Part shown: positions 44,608-53,855 of the stretch, piece by piece
Position numbering within the stretch: the stretch's first letter is position 1
Layout: every line of letters starts with the position of its first letter
DNA from: Arthrobacter mobilis
Lineage (GTDB): Bacteria > Actinomycetota > Actinomycetes > Actinomycetales > Micrococcaceae
Reading direction: 5' to 3'
Assembly (NCBI RefSeq): GCF_012395835.1
Contig: NZ_JAAZSQ010000002.1
Location: 303,015-367,014, forward strand
Length of the DNA stretch: 64,000 bases
The notes under the pieces: model-generated
What the model saw: the letters and a program-made list of their open reading frames with translations, nothing else
Told to the model about the DNA's origin: nothing
Databases searched by the model: none
Position numbers and translations under genes: made by a program

Positions 44608-45735
44608 ATGAGGGAGTTCGGCCTGCAGCTGCCCGACTATCCGTGGAATGCCATGCAGCCCTTTGCCCTGAAGGCATCCCGGCACCCCGGTGGCGTGGTC
44701 AACCTGTCCATCGGGACACCCGTTGACCCCACCCCGGAAGTGGTCCAGGAGGCACTGAAGGCGGCAGCGGATGCCCCCGGCTACCCGACCACCCACGGCA
44801 CGCCGGCACTGCGCGAGGCCATCGCCGCCTGGTACGACCGGCGGCGCGGCGTCCCGGACCTGGATCCGGAGGCGATTATGCCCACCGTCGGTTCCAAGGA
44901 GCTGGTCGCCTGGCTGCCGCTGCTGCTGGGCCTGGGCGCCGGCGACGTCGTCGTCCGCCCGCGGGTGGCCTACCCGACCTACGACATCGGCGCGCAGCTG
45001 GCCGGGGCCCGGCCGGTGGCTGCCGACGACCTGGATGAGCTGGACCCGGACGTGCGGGCCAAGGTCCGCCTGGTCTGGGTGAATTCGCCGGCCAACCCCA
45101 CCGGCAGCGTCCGCGGCCAGGACTCCCTGCGCCGGATCGTGGAGCAGGCCAGGCAGCTCGGCGCCGTGGTGGCCTCGGACGAGTGCTATGCGGAACTGGG
45201 CTGGGGCCCGTGGGATCCGGCCCGGGGCGGCGAAACCGTGCCTGGCGTGCTGGACCCCAAGGTCGCCCAGGGCAGCCACGAGGGGCTGCTCTCCGTCTAT
45301 TCGCTGAGCAAGCAGTCCAACCTTGCCGGCTACCGGGCGGCTTTCGTCGCCGGCGACGAAGCGCTCATGGCCAACCTGGTCAACAGCCGCAAGCATGCCG
45401 GCATGATCGTTCCGTATCCGGTCCAGGCCGCGATGGCTGCTGCCCTGGCCGATGACGCCCATGTACAGGCGCAGAAGGACCTTTACCGCGCCCGGCGCGA
45501 GCGCCTGCTGCCGGCGCTGGAGAAGTTCGGCCTGCAGATCCGCGACTCCGAAGCGGGGCTGTACCTGTGGGGTACCGCGGGGGAGGACACCTGGGCCACG
45601 GTGGACCGTTTCGCGGAGCAGGGAATCGTTGTCGGACCGGGCGTTTTCTACGGCGAGCACGGCCAGGGCTTCGTCCGCGTGGCCCTGACCGGCACCGACG
45701 AGCGCATCGACGCTGCAGCGGAACGGTTGGGCTGA
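44608..45735 (+). CDS. dapC: Succinyldiaminopimelate transaminase
   Basis: A 375-residue class I/II aminotransferase of lysine/diaminopimelate synthesis. The family motifs are NLSIGTPVDPTP, the cofactor site 'VNSPANPTGSV' and the Schiff-base lysine in SLSKQSNLAGYRAAF. Placement after fdxA is the usual actinobacterial location for dapC. The later-pathway partners dapD and dapE lie 5 kb away in the same window. Confidence 0.93.
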   Translation: MREFGLQLPDYPWNAMQPFALKASRHPGGVVNLSIGTPVDPTPEVVQEALKAAADAPGYPTTHGTPALREAIAAWYDRRRGVPDLDPEAIMPTVGSKELVAWLPLLLGLGAGDVVVRPRVAYPTYDIGAQLAGARPVAADDLDELDPDVRAKVRLVWVNSPANPTGSVRGQDSLRRIVEQARQLGAVVASDECYAELGWGPWDPARGGETVPGVLDPKVAQGSHEGLLSVYSLSKQSNLAGYRAAFVAGDEALMANLVNSRKHAGMIVPYPVQAAMAAALADDAHVQAQKDLYRARRERLLPALEKFGLQIRDSEAGLYLWGTAGEDTWATVDRFAEQGIVVGPGVFYGEHGQGFVRVALTGTDERIDAAAERLG

Positions 45736-45918
45736 GCCGGCCGCGTCCGGCGGCGGTACAGGCACCGGGGGATCCCTCGTCCGTGACCTGATGGTGACTT
45801 ACCGATTAGTTAACTTGCACGGGATGCGGGTAGCGTTTTACCGAGTGTGCACGGGCCGCGGCTCCGATCGGGCCGCTGCGTGCGCAGTTGGTTTCGAACA
45901 CCTCCTGAAGGGGATTCA

Positions 45919-47202
45919 ATGACTGAGCAAACCGGTGCCACCCTGCACTACCCGGGCGGCACACTGGAACTCCCGCGGCTGAAGGCGGCCGAAGGCAACG
46001 ACGGCTACGACGTTTCGAAGCTGCTGAAGCAGACCGGTGCGGTCACGTTCGACCCCGGGTTCATGAACACCGCGGCCACCGCTTCGGCCATCACCTACAT
46101 CGACGGCGACGCCGGCGTGCTGCGCTACCGCGGCTACCCGATCGAGCAGCTGGCCGAGCACTCCAACTTCCTTGAGGTGTCCTACCTGCTGATCTACGGC
46201 AACCTGCCGACGCCGTCCGAACTGGAGGCTTTCGACCACCGGATCCGCCGCCACACCCTGCTGCACGAGGAGCTCAAGGGCTTCTTCAACGGCTTCCCGC
46301 GCGACGCCCACCCGATGCCGGTGCTGTCATCCGCCGTGAGCGCCCTGTCGACCTTCTACCAGGACTCGCTGGACCCCTTCGACGACGAGCAGGTGGAGCT
46401 GTCCACCATCCGTCTGATGGCCAAGCTGCCGGTCATCGCCGCCTACGCGCACAAGAAGTCGATCGGCCAGGCGCTGCTGTACCCGGACAACTCCATGAAC
46501 CTGGTGGAGAACTTCCTGCGCCTGAGCTTCGGCCTGGCCGCCGAGCCGTACGAGCTGGACCCGACGGTGGTCAAGGCGCTGGACCTGCTGCTGATCCTGC
46601 ACGCGGACCACGAGCAGAACTGCTCGACTTCCACCGTCCGCCTCGTGGGCAGCTCCAACGCGAACATGTTCGCCTCCATCTCCGCCGGCATCAATGCGCT
46701 CTTCGGCCCGCTGCACGGTGGCGCCAACGAGGCAGTGCTGAACATGCTCCGCCAGATCCAGGCCACCGGCCAGACGCCGGAGCAGTTCATGGAGAAGGTG
46801 AAGAACAAGGAAGAGGGTGTCCGCCTGATGGGCTTCGGGCACCGGGTCTACAAGAACTACGATCCGCGCGCCCGCCTGGTCAAGTACACCGCCCACGAAA
46901 TCCTGGACAAGCTCGGCGGCAACGACGAGCTGCTGGACATTGCCCTGCGCCTGGAGGAAAAGGCCCTGGCGGACGACTACTTCATCGAGCGCAAGCTGTA
47001 CCCGAACGTGGACTTCTACACCGGCCTGATCTACAAGGCCATGGGCTTCCCGGAAAAGATGTTCACGGTCCTTTTCGCCATCGGCCGCCTGCCGGGGTGG
47101 ATTGCCCAGTGGCGCGAGATGATCAAGGACCCGCAGACCAAGATCGGCCGCCCGCGCCAGCTGTACGTTGGCGAGCACGAGCGCAACTACCCGGTCCGCT
47201 AG
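45919..47202 (+). CDS. gltA: Citrate synthase (type II)
   Basis: A 427-residue TCA-cycle enzyme condensing oxaloacetate with acetyl-CoA. Catalytic motifs HGGANEAVL and GFGHRVYKNYDPRA (His and Asp of the active site) are present, and the N-terminal domain ('GGTLELPRLKAAEGNDGYDV') is that of hexameric bacterial type II enzymes. GAAGGGG a few bases before the ATG sets the start; the frame from 45847 is leader sequence. It has its own upstream region of about 180 bp and ends at a bidirectional terminator. Confidence 0.96.
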   Translation: MTEQTGATLHYPGGTLELPRLKAAEGNDGYDVSKLLKQTGAVTFDPGFMNTAATASAITYIDGDAGVLRYRGYPIEQLAEHSNFLEVSYLLIYGNLPTPSELEAFDHRIRRHTLLHEELKGFFNGFPRDAHPMPVLSSAVSALSTFYQDSLDPFDDEQVELSTIRLMAKLPVIAAYAHKKSIGQALLYPDNSMNLVENFLRLSFGLAAEPYELDPTVVKALDLLLILHADHEQNCSTSTVRLVGSSNANMFASISAGINALFGPLHGGANEAVLNMLRQIQATGQTPEQFMEKVKNKEEGVRLMGFGHRVYKNYDPRARLVKYTAHEILDKLGGNDELLDIALRLEEKALADDYFIERKLYPNVDFYTGLIYKAMGFPEKMFTVLFAIGRLPGWIAQWREMIKDPQTKIGRPRQLYVGEHERNYPVR

Positions 47203-47248
47203 CGGCACGTCCCGCCGTCCCCGCAGGACGACGACGGCGGAACGCCCC

Positions 47249-47292
47249 GGATGCACGAAGGCCCCGGAGGATTCCGGGGCCTTCGTGCATCC
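47249..47292. terminator. Bidirectional terminator between gltA and galE
   Basis: GGATGCACGAAGGCCCCGG (47249-47267) pairs perfectly over 19 bp with 47274-47292, loop AGGATT. It serves two converging genes. Confidence 0.85.
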
Positions 47293-47296
47293 GTGG

Positions 47297-48310
47297 TCAG
47301 TCCGCGTAGCCGTTGGGGTTGTTCTTCTGCCAGCGCCAGTGGTCCGCGCACATCGTGTCCAGGTCCCGCGTGGCCGCCCAGCCCAGCTCCGCCAGTGCCG
47401 CGGACGGGTCCGCATAGCTGACGGCCGCGTCCCCCGGCCGCCGGTCGGCCAGCTCGTAGGGGACCGGCGCTCCGCAGGCCCGGCCGAAGGCGGCGAGCAC
47501 CTCCAGCACGGAGGAACCCTTGCCGGTGCCCAGATTCCAGCGGCCCACGCCCGGATGGGCCACGATGTATTCCAGGGCGGCCAGGTGCCCGGCGGCCAGG
47601 TCCACCACATGGATGTAGTCGCGCACGCCAGTGCCGTCCGGGGTGGGGTAGTCGCTGCCGAAGACGCGGACCTTCTCGCGCCGCCCGACGGCCACCTGGG
47701 CCACGAACGGCAGCAGGTTGTTCGGCACGCCCGTCGGATCCTCGCCGATCCGGCCGGAGGCGTGGGCACCCACCGGGTTGAAGTACCGCAGCAGTGCGAT
47801 CCGCCAGCGGCTGTCCGCGGCCCCCAGATCGGACAGGATGTCCTCGATCTGTTCCTTGGTCCGCCCGTAGGGATTGGTGGCATCCAGCGGCATCTTCTCA
47901 GTCAGCGGCACCTCTTCGGAGGCACCGTACACGGTGGCCGAGGAACTGAACACCAGGGTGCGCACCTCGTGCGCTTCCATGCAGCGCAGCAGGTTCAGCG
48001 TCCCGCCGACGTTGTTGTGGTAGTAGCGCAGCGGCTGGGACACCGATTCACCCACGGCCTTCAGCCCCGCGAAGTGGATCACTGCTTCCACCTGTTCCGC
48101 CGCGAATACCGCGTCCAGCGCGGCTTCGTCGAGCAGGTCGACCTGGTGGAAACGCGCCGTCCTGCCGGCCAGCTCCTCCACCCGGCGCAGCGCTTCAATG
48201 CTGGAGTTGGACAGATTGTCCACAACGACGACGTCGTGGCCGGCTTCGAGCAGGGCAAGCGTGGTGTGGGAACCGATGTAGCCGGTTCCCCCGGTGACCA
48301 ATATTTTCAT
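47297..48310 (-). CDS. galE: UDP-glucose 4-epimerase
   Basis: A 337-residue short-chain dehydrogenase-fold enzyme interconverting UDP-glucose and UDP-galactose. NAD-binding GGTGYIGSHT at residues 7-16; catalytic SSSATVYG and the YGRTK (YxxxK) motif are present, with HFAGLKAVGES. The start at 48310 fits TAGGCT seven bases upstream; the longer frame is unsupported. It uses the product of galU (2754). Confidence 0.96.
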   Translation of the reverse strand: MKILVTGGTGYIGSHTTLALLEAGHDVVVVDNLSNSSIEALRRVEELAGRTARFHQVDLLDEAALDAVFAAEQVEAVIHFAGLKAVGESVSQPLRYYHNNVGGTLNLLRCMEAHEVRTLVFSSSATVYGASEEVPLTEKMPLDATNPYGRTKEQIEDILSDLGAADSRWRIALLRYFNPVGAHASGRIGEDPTGVPNNLLPFVAQVAVGRREKVRVFGSDYPTPDGTGVRDYIHVVDLAAGHLAALEYIVAHPGVGRWNLGTGKGSSVLEVLAAFGRACGAPVPYELADRRPGDAAVSYADPSAALAELGWAATRDLDTMCADHWRWQKNNPNGYAD

Positions 48311-48323
48311 GATTCCCAGCCTA
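48311..48323 (-). promoter_or_regulatory. galE -10 element, leaderless
   Basis: TAGGCT on the minus strand (48323-48318), seven bases before the ATG. Confidence 0.55.
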
Positions 48324-48373
48324 TCTGCCGAGGGCCCCGCCCCGAGCGTAGCGAGGGGTGGGAGGCAGACAGG
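48321..48373. repeat. Interspersed palindromic repeat R3
   Basis: About 53 bp, GCCGAGGGCCCCGCCCCGAG, then GTAGCGAGGGGTGGGAGG. It is related to R1 and R2 and lies upstream of galE, overlapping its -10. Confidence 0.6.
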
Positions 48374-48471
48374 CGCTGTCGTCAGGCAGCCGCCGGCAAC
48401 TGTAGCTGCCCCCGGCGGCAAGGACTACAGTGGATCTATCACCGCACTGGCGCGAAAGGACTCCTGCGACC

Positions 48472-49083
48472 ATGCATCAGACCGGCGGACCGGGCTGGCG
48501 GATTACCGCCGATACGTCCGGGCAAATGCTCATCGCCTTGTATCTGAAAGACGTGGCCGGGTTGGCAGGAGCCGGAACTCCGGCGCTGTGCCCCGCCAGG
48601 CCCGAGGTGCGCCTGGCGGATCCGCGCCAGCTCACCGCCCACGTGGGCGGGCTGCCGGCGCTGCGGACCCAGTGGGAGCAGTGGTGGTCCCTGCTGCTGG
48701 CCGAGGACCGGAAAACCATGTCCGCCCTGGCACCGCCGTCGTTCCCCGCCTTCGCGGACAGCCCGGCACTCCAGAAGCTGCTCCAGGCCCACTTCGGCGC
48801 GGCCATGACCTGGGCGCGTGAGCGGATCAGCGACTACAACCTCCTGGCCCAGGAACGCGAAGCCAACGGGCGGGACAAGCTCATCGGCCAGCTGGTCCAG
48901 GACCGGGAAATGGAACTGGGCCGCGGCGCCCGCAGCTTCGAGCTGAAGCTGATCGAGCTGCCGCTGAGCGAGCCGCGCGCCTGGTACGTGGAGCCTGACC
49001 GGGTGCTGCTGTGCCAGACACTGCTCGACGACGAGCAGGACTTCCGCAGCTACATCCAGCCGATCATCGAACTGCTGGTTTAG
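48472..49083 (+). CDS. Hypothetical protein
   Basis: A 203-residue soluble protein with no family I recognise: conserved-looking stretches GGPGWRITADTSGQMLIALY at the start and WYVEPDRVLLCQTLLDDEQD near the end. No signal peptide or membrane segment. The ATG at 48472 has GAAAGGAC upstream, and a -10-like TACAGT lies at 48426-48431; the GTG at 48430 overlaps that element and is rejected. It converges on the lysozyme-like gene across repeat R4. Confidence 0.6.
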   Translation: MHQTGGPGWRITADTSGQMLIALYLKDVAGLAGAGTPALCPARPEVRLADPRQLTAHVGGLPALRTQWEQWWSLLLAEDRKTMSALAPPSFPAFADSPALQKLLQAHFGAAMTWARERISDYNLLAQEREANGRDKLIGQLVQDREMELGRGARSFELKLIELPLSEPRAWYVEPDRVLLCQTLLDDEQDFRSYIQPIIELLV

Positions 49084-49132
49084 CGCGCCGCACCTTCCCA
49101 CTGCTCGCAAGCTCGCAGCAGGGCCCGCGGTG
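49084..49132. repeat. Interspersed palindromic repeat R4 (inverted orientation)
   Basis: Its reverse complement (GGGCCCTGCTGCGAGCTTGC, then GAGCAGTGGGAAGG) matches R2 in layout. It fills the gap between two converging genes and may act as their shared terminator. Confidence 0.55.
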
Positions 49133-49993
49133 CTAGCTGCCGGCCGCGGGCTGGCCGGCGAGCGTAATGACCACGCTTCCGTTTTCCACGTCCGCCGGTT
49201 CCCAGCCACCGGACCGGTTCCAGCCCATGCCCGCGTAGGACACGGCATCAATGTGGAGCTCATCGGCTGTGGCCACGGCCCACTGCGCCACTGCCCAGCC
49301 GGTCGTACCCCCGGCAGCGACCGCCAAGGTGCGGCCGCCGGCCTCGGCCTCCAGCCCCGGGTGCGAGGCGGCCAAATGCGCCTGCACCGCAGCAGGATCG
49401 CCGGCTGCCGAAGCCCGCTTGAGCACGCAGTCCAGCGCGGCAGGGGAGTGCCCGGTCAGGGCCGAGGCGAAGGCTTTGCCCTCGGCTTCATGATCGGCGT
49501 AGGCATCGGGATAGGCGCTGCGCTGGACCCGCTGGGCGGCCTCGGTGACAGCCATCTCCTCATAGCCGTCGACCTTCTCCAGCTCGGCGTAGAACCTGTT
49601 GGCCGCATAGACCGGGTCCATGACTTCCGCTTCGGTGCCCCAGCCCTGCGACGGGCGCTGCTGGAACAGCCCCCGCGAGTCCGGCCCCGCTTTGTCGCCA
49701 TGGTCCAGATTGCGCAGCTTGGACTCCTGGATGGCAGTAGCCAGCGCAATCGAGGCGGCCCGTGCGGGCAGGCCGCGCTGGACGGCGATGCCTGTGATCA
49801 GGGCGGCATTGGCCGCTTGGTCGGGAGCCAGATCGTAGTTTTCGGCACCGGCGGAGGCGGTGCAGCGCTCACGGACCAAGGTCTGCGACTGCTCAAGATA
49901 CTGCGTGGCCGCATAGGTTCCCCCGGCGGCCAGCACGAGGCACAGCGGCAGCGCGATGACGCCGCGCCGCCGCCGTGCCGGTACCACTGCCAT
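49133..49993 (-). CDS. Secreted lysozyme/transglycosylase-like protein
   Basis: A 286-residue protein with an N-terminal signal anchor (about 12-30), then a helical domain resembling SLT/lysozyme folds: 'ALATAIQESKLRNLDHGDK', SRGLFQQRPSQGWGT, 'DPVYAANRFYAELEKVDGYEEM', 'AAQRVQRSAYPDAYADHEAE'. The Glu in QESKL is the expected catalytic residue. The last 70 residues form a separate domain of unknown role. Peptidoglycan cleavage is inferred from the fold; related actinobacterial proteins are mostly uncharacterised. It precedes dapD, which works in the synthesis of a peptidoglycan precursor. Confidence 0.65.
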   Translation of the reverse strand: MAVVPARRRRGVIALPLCLVLAAGGTYAATQYLEQSQTLVRERCTASAGAENYDLAPDQAANAALITGIAVQRGLPARAASIALATAIQESKLRNLDHGDKAGPDSRGLFQQRPSQGWGTEAEVMDPVYAANRFYAELEKVDGYEEMAVTEAAQRVQRSAYPDAYADHEAEGKAFASALTGHSPAALDCVLKRASAAGDPAAVQAHLAASHPGLEAEAGGRTLAVAAGGTTGWAVAQWAVATADELHIDAVSYAGMGWNRSGGWEPADVENGSVVITLAGQPAAGS

Positions 49994-49999
49994 TAGCGG

Positions 50000-50971
50000 C
50001 TAGTTGGCGTGCAGGGCCGCATTCAGCTCGACGGTCTGGCCCTGGCGCGCCAGGGCCTCGACGACGCCGGTGGCGGAGTTGCGGCGGAAGAGCAGGTTGG
50101 ACACGCCCGACAGTTCCACCGCCTTGACCTGGCGGGTCTCGCTGCCGGAGGCATCCGCCAGGGACACCCGGGTACCTGCGGTGACGTACAGCCCGGCCTC
50201 GACTACGCAGTCGTCCCCGATGCTGATGCCCACGCCGGAATTGGCCCCGAGCAGCACACGCTCGCCGATGGTGATGCGTTCCTTGCCGCCGCCGGAGAGG
50301 GTGCCCATGATCGAGGCGCCGCCGCCGACGTCGGAGCCGTCACCCACCACGACGCCGGCGGAAATGCGGCCTTCGACCATGGAGGTGCCCAGAGTTCCGG
50401 CATTGAAATTGACGAAGCCTTCGTGCATGACGGTGGTGCCGGCTGCCAGGTGGGCGCCGAGCCGGACCCGGTCGGCGTCGGCAATCCGCACGCCTGAGGG
50501 AATGACGTAGTCCACCATCCGCGGGAACTTGTCCACGCCGTAGACGGTGACCGGGCCGCGGGGGCGCAGCCGCAGGCGGACCGTCTCGAAGTCATCGGCC
50601 GCGCACGGGCCGTGGTTGGTCCACACCACGTTGGCCAGCAGACCGAAGATGCCGTCCATATTCATCGTGTTGGGGGCGGTGAGCCGGTGGGAGAGCAGGT
50701 GCAGGCGCAGGTAGGCATCGGCGGTGTCTGCCGGCGGGGCATCGAGGTCGATGCTCCGGCTGACGACCTCCTGCCGGGTGCCGCGGGCACTGTCCTCGCC
50801 CTCGGCGGCCAGGGTGGCCAATTCGGCCGCGGTGCCGTCCTCGGCGGGCGCGGTGCCTAGCCCCGGATTCGGATACCAGACATCGAGGATGGTGCCGTTC
50901 GCGGCAACGGTGGCCAGGCCGGTGCCGTAGGCGGTACGGGAACGTGCGTCAGCGGTGGTGCTCTCAGTCAT
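50000..50971 (-). CDS. dapD: Tetrahydrodipicolinate N-succinyltransferase
   Basis: A 323-residue left-handed beta-helix acyltransferase of the actinobacterial DapD type. Hexapeptide repeats run from about 170 to 290 ('[20 protein letters not shown]', '[20 protein letters not shown]', '[20 protein letters not shown]'). It succinylates tetrahydrodipicolinate with succinyl-CoA. The start at 50971 fits TAGACT seven bases upstream. It diverges from dapE across 69 bp, the same arrangement as Rv1201c/Rv1202. Confidence 0.94.
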   Translation of the reverse strand: MTESTTADARSRTAYGTGLATVAANGTILDVWYPNPGLGTAPAEDGTAAELATLAAEGEDSARGTRQEVVSRSIDLDAPPADTADAYLRLHLLSHRLTAPNTMNMDGIFGLLANVVWTNHGPCAADDFETVRLRLRPRGPVTVYGVDKFPRMVDYVIPSGVRIADADRVRLGAHLAAGTTVMHEGFVNFNAGTLGTSMVEGRISAGVVVGDGSDVGGGASIMGTLSGGGKERITIGERVLLGANSGVGISIGDDCVVEAGLYVTAGTRVSLADASGSETRQVKAVELSGVSNLLFRRNSATGVVEALARQGQTVELNAALHAN

Positions 50972-50984
50972 GCGCTCCAGTCTA
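50972..50984 (-). promoter_or_regulatory. dapD -10 element, leaderless
   Basis: TAGACT on the minus strand (50984-50979), seven bases before the ATG. Confidence 0.55.
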
Positions 50985-51028
50985 ATGCCAGTGGCCGGGT
51001 GACCCGCCGCGAACGGGGAGGCACTGGG

Positions 51029-51040
51029 TACCCTAGGGGG
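51029..51040 (+). promoter_or_regulatory. dapE -10 element, leaderless
   Basis: TACCCT at 51029-51034, six bases before the GTG at 51041. Confidence 0.55.
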
Positions 51041-52132
51041 GTGACTATTTCCCTGCCGCGCCTGGACCTGCACGTCGACGTCGCCGAGCTGGCCGCCGCC
51101 TTGATCGACATCGAGAGCGTTTCCGGCCACGAGACGGTCCTGGCCGACGCCGTCGAAACCGCGCTGCGTTCCCTGGGGCACTTGACGGTGCTCCGGGACG
51201 GGGACGCCGTCATTGCCCGGACCAGCCTCGGCCGGGCCGAACGGGTCATCCTGGCCGGCCACCTGGATACAGTGCCGCTGCCGACGGCGCCGCATGCGCG
51301 GGGTACGGTGCCGTCCAGCTGGCAGGACGGAACGCTCTACGGCCGGGGGGCCACCGACATGAAGGGCGGCGTCGCCGTGCAGCTGGCGCTGGCCGCCGCA
51401 CTGGCCCGACCCACCCGGGATGTCACCTATGTCTTCTACGACCATGAGGAAGTCGAGGCCTCGCTCAGCGGCCTGGGCCGGCTGGTCCGCAACCACCCTG
51501 AACAGCTGCAGGGAGACTTTGCCATCCTGCTGGAGCCGACGGACGGCACCGTGGAGGGCGGTTGCAACGGCACCATCCGGCTTGAGGCGAGCACCGTGGG
51601 AAAGGCGGCGCACTCGGCCAGGGCCTGGATGGGGCAGAACGCCATCCACGCCGCGGCCGAGATCCTGGTCCGGCTCCGCGACCACGAGCCGGCCACCGTC
51701 ACCGTGGACGGGCTGGACTACCGCGAGAGCCTCAATGCCGTGAAGATCCGTGGTGGCACCGCCGGCAACGTGATTCCGGACCACGCCGTGGTCGAAATCA
51801 ACTACCGCTTCGCCCCGGACAAGACCCCGGACGACGCCGAGGCCTACGTCCGTGAGCTGCTCGAAGGATTCGCCGTCGTCCGCACGGACGCCGCAGCCGG
51901 CGCCCGGCCGGGCCTGGAACATCCGGCCGCGGCGGACTTCATCCGCGCCGTTGGCGCGGCTCCGAAGCCCAAGTACGGCTGGACCGACGTCGCCCGCTTC
52001 AGCGAGCTGGGCATCCCGGCGGTGAACTTCGGCCCCGGCGACGCGCTGCTGGCGCACACCGACAACGAACATGTCAGCGCCGACGCCATCCGCACCTGCC
52101 TGGCCGCACTGCGCACCTGGCTGACCAGCTAG
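51041..52132 (+). CDS. dapE: Succinyl-diaminopimelate desuccinylase
   Basis: A 363-residue M20 metallopeptidase-like enzyme removing succinate from N-succinyl-LL-DAP. Zinc ligands appear in [22 protein letters not shown] and the YDHEEVEA glutamates; HTDNEH near the C-terminus supplies the last His. The start is the GTG at 51041, giving the family N-terminus and matching the -10 spacing. It acts directly after DapC in the pathway. Confidence 0.94.
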   Translation: MTISLPRLDLHVDVAELAAALIDIESVSGHETVLADAVETALRSLGHLTVLRDGDAVIARTSLGRAERVILAGHLDTVPLPTAPHARGTVPSSWQDGTLYGRGATDMKGGVAVQLALAAALARPTRDVTYVFYDHEEVEASLSGLGRLVRNHPEQLQGDFAILLEPTDGTVEGGCNGTIRLEASTVGKAAHSARAWMGQNAIHAAAEILVRLRDHEPATVTVDGLDYRESLNAVKIRGGTAGNVIPDHAVVEINYRFAPDKTPDDAEAYVRELLEGFAVVRTDAAAGARPGLEHPAAADFIRAVGAAPKPKYGWTDVARFSELGIPAVNFGPGDALLAHTDNEHVSADAIRTCLAALRTWLTS

Positions 52133-52188
52133 CCGCGGGAAGGTGCGCCGCGCTGGCTCGCACTAAGCCGGCTCCCAGTCGCTCCGGC

Positions 52189-53088
52189 TCAGGGCCGCTT
52201 TGCGGGTTCCGCCGTGTCCTCGCCCGGCAGCAGGTTTGGAGTCGGCGAGACCTGGGCGGTCCGGCTGGCCGTCCGGGAGCTGAGGTACCGGGAAAGCCGG
52301 TGGGCCAGCGCGGTCAGGGCGAAGTTGATCACGATGAAGATCAGCGCGGTGACCAGCAGCGCGGGCACCATGTTGCCCTCGGCCGAGCCGAGCCTGCGGC
52401 CTTCGTTGAGCAGCTCGACGTAGGTGATGATTGCGCCGAGCGCCGAATCCTTCAGGATCACCACGAACTGGCTCAGCAGCGCAGGCAGCATAGCCACCAG
52501 TGCCTGCGGGATTTCGACATTGCGCAGGGACTGCTGGCGGGTCATCCCGATGGCCAGGGCCGCCTCGCGCTGGCCCTTGGGCAGCGAGTGCACGCCGGAA
52601 CGGACCAGTTCCGCGATGACCGCGCCGTTGTAGAGCGTCAGTGCGGTGACGACGGCGATGAAGGGGACATCCTGGGGCGGGAAGATGCGCACATTGGCCA
52701 GGCCGATCCACAAAAAGATCATCATCAGCAGGACCGGCACCGCGCGGAAGAACTCCACGACGATCGAACAGAACCAGCGCAGCGGCGCCAGGTGGGAGAG
52801 CCTGCCTACCCCGAAGAGGAACCCGAAGACCACCGAGGTGACGATGGCTACGGCCGCAGCCCTGAGCGTGGCCATCAGCCCGGGCAGCATGAAGTTCAGC
52901 CAGGTATCGGCCTGCAGGAACGGGGACCACTTGCCGGCGTCGAGCTGGCCCTGTTCGGCGAAGCGGATCAGGACCACGGCCAGGATTGCCGCGACAAGCA
53001 GGATGCCGACGACATTCGCGATCAGGATCCGCCGCCGGGCACGCGGTCCCGGTGCATCGAACAGGACTGTCTGCCTGTGCGCACTCAT
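52189..53088 (-). CDS. gluD: Glutamate-type amino-acid ABC permease
   Basis: A 299-residue polar amino-acid permease (HisM group) with an N-terminal membrane segment, a periplasmic stretch, and the core domain ('LMATLRAAAVAIVTSVVFGF', 'FFRAVPVLLMMIFLWIGL', EAA loop 'GQREAALAIGMTRQQSLRNVEIPQALV'). It overlaps gluC by 4 bp (ATGA). Last gene of gluABCD-like operon transcribed leftward. Confidence 0.88.
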   Translation of the reverse strand: MSAHRQTVLFDAPGPRARRRILIANVVGILLVAAILAVVLIRFAEQGQLDAGKWSPFLQADTWLNFMLPGLMATLRAAAVAIVTSVVFGFLFGVGRLSHLAPLRWFCSIVVEFFRAVPVLLMMIFLWIGLANVRIFPPQDVPFIAVVTALTLYNGAVIAELVRSGVHSLPKGQREAALAIGMTRQQSLRNVEIPQALVAMLPALLSQFVVILKDSALGAIITYVELLNEGRRLGSAEGNMVPALLVTALIFIVINFALTALAHRLSRYLSSRTASRTAQVSPTPNLLPGEDTAEPAKRP

Positions 53089-53759
53089 CGCGCCACCGCC
53101 AGTTTCTTCGACAGCCAGGTTGTGGCCAGGCCGATTGGGATCACGATGATGACGAAGCCCACCGCGAAGATCAGGAAGATCAGCAGGGCGATGTCCCCGT
53201 TGAACTCGAGCATGGTCCGCATCAGCCCCGACGTTTCGGCTACGGAACCGGCCGTTGCCACCGTGGAGTTCTTGGTCAGCGCGATCAGCACGTTGCCCAG
53301 CGGCGCAACGGCCCCGCGCAGCGCCTGCGGCAGGATGATCAGCCAGGCGGCCGGAAAGAAGCTCAGTCCGATCGCCCGGGCCGCCTCTGCCTGGCCCAGG
53401 GGCACCGTGTTGACGCCGCTGCGGATGGCCTCGCAGACGAAGGCCGCGTGGTAGACGGTCAGCCCCACGATGGCCAGCATGAAGAAATTCAGGTTGAAGT
53501 TCTCGTTCAGCTGTACCTGCAGCTGGCTGTAGAGGCCCAGCACGCCGAAGACGATGATGATGGTCAGGGGCGTGTTCCGGAAAATGTTGACATACGAGGC
53601 GCCGACCCATTGGAAGCTCGGTACCGGGGAAATGCGCATCAGGGCCAGGATGGTCCCGAGGACAAAGGACCCCAGTGCCGCCCAGAAGGTCAGCTGGATA
53701 TTCGCCCAGAACGCTCCCAGGATGTCGTAGTCCTGGAAAAGCGAGAGGAAGCGATCCAC
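53085..53759 (-). CDS. gluC: Glutamate-type amino-acid ABC permease
   Basis: A 224-residue permease of the HisM group with five membrane segments and motifs 'YVNIFRNTPLTIIIVFGVL' and the EAA loop ('GQAEAARAIGLSFFPAAWLI'). Pairs with gluD. It lies about 97 bp after the binding-protein gene. Confidence 0.88.
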   Translation of the reverse strand: MDRFLSLFQDYDILGAFWANIQLTFWAALGSFVLGTILALMRISPVPSFQWVGASYVNIFRNTPLTIIIVFGVLGLYSQLQVQLNENFNLNFFMLAIVGLTVYHAAFVCEAIRSGVNTVPLGQAEAARAIGLSFFPAAWLIILPQALRGAVAPLGNVLIALTKNSTVATAGSVAETSGLMRTMLEFNGDIALLIFLIFAVGFVIIVIPIGLATTWLSKKLAVAR

Positions 53760-53855
53760 GAGTCACCTCTTCCGCGTTGATGGTGGTCCGGCTGGGTCCG
53801 GGAGGAAGCCGGGGGCCTGGTGGCTCCGGATTCCTCCCGGACGGTGCCGGGTTGG

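Noticed and set aside
52133-52188. A fifth copy of the interspersed repeat after dapE
   Set aside because: Shares only about 17 bp (a GGGAAGGTGCG-type stretch) with R4; too weak to list.
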